Source of the DNA: Bacteroidales bacterium
GTDB lineage: Bacteria > Bacteroidota > Bacteroidia > Bacteroidales > UBA10428
NCBI GenBank assembly: GCA_016938095.1
Contig: JAFGVG010000137.1
Span: 1 to 6,012 of the forward strand
Length of the DNA: 6,012 nt
Reading direction: 5' to 3'
Under the pieces are notes generated by a model. The model made no database searches. It had not been told where the DNA came from and saw nothing but the letters and a program-made list of their open reading frames with translations. Shown in pieces: positions 6,011 through 6,012 of this stretch. A program made the position numbers and the translations under genes. Within the stretch, counting starts at the first letter, position 1. Every line of letters begins with the position of its first letter.

Positions 6011-6012
6011 GT

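Noticed and set aside
1..6012. CRISPR array, tRNA, rRNA, transposon ends or defence island
   Set aside because: No direct repeat array, cloverleaf, transposase fragment or terminal inverted repeats were seen. The CPBP protein alone is not enough to call an abortive-infection system.

Overview
The window most resembles a member of the Bacteroidota, probably a free-living Bacteroidales or Marinilabiliales relative. The reasons are moderate GC, A-rich leaders without Shine-Dalgarno sequences, a TAnnTTTG-type -7 element at 1558-1565, and two lipoproteins with Bacteroidota-like signal peptides. This is judged from sequence character only; no database was searched.

Layout. Positions 1-132 (minus) hold the first 44 codons of an ABC transporter ATPase. 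It diverges from a plus-strand CPBP-family intramembrane protease (246-1490) that carries an extra C-terminal membrane domain. A second plus-strand unit follows: a lipoprotein with YD-like repeats (1589-2671) and, 12 bp later, a lipoprotein with two rhodanese domains, both keeping the catalytic cysteine (2684-3727). Nine bases further on it meets a convergent minus-strand unit of four closely spaced genes, read from the right edge: a YeeE/YedE-type membrane protein (5472-5981), a second YeeE/YedE-type protein (4832-5434), and two membrane-anchored rhodanese-fold proteins (4202-4810 and 3737-4186). In the last two the catalytic cysteine is replaced, by Ala and Ser respectively.

How it may work together. 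The right two thirds reads as a sulfur-handling locus in the cell envelope. The two YeeE/YedE proteins would form or contribute to an inner-membrane channel for thiosulfate or another sulfur species. The active double rhodanese is a lipoprotein in the envelope, and the two cysteine-less rhodanese folds are tethered at the outer face of the inner membrane. One of these ends in a penultimate cysteine after Gly-Gly. A capture, docking and uptake relay for sulfane sulfur is a reasonable hypothesis, but only the protein families and the residue substitutions are seen directly. No TusA-like carrier, sulfur oxidase or regulator lies in the window.

There is no gene-free stretch above 300 bases. No tRNA, rRNA, CRISPR array, insertion sequence or attachment site was recognised.
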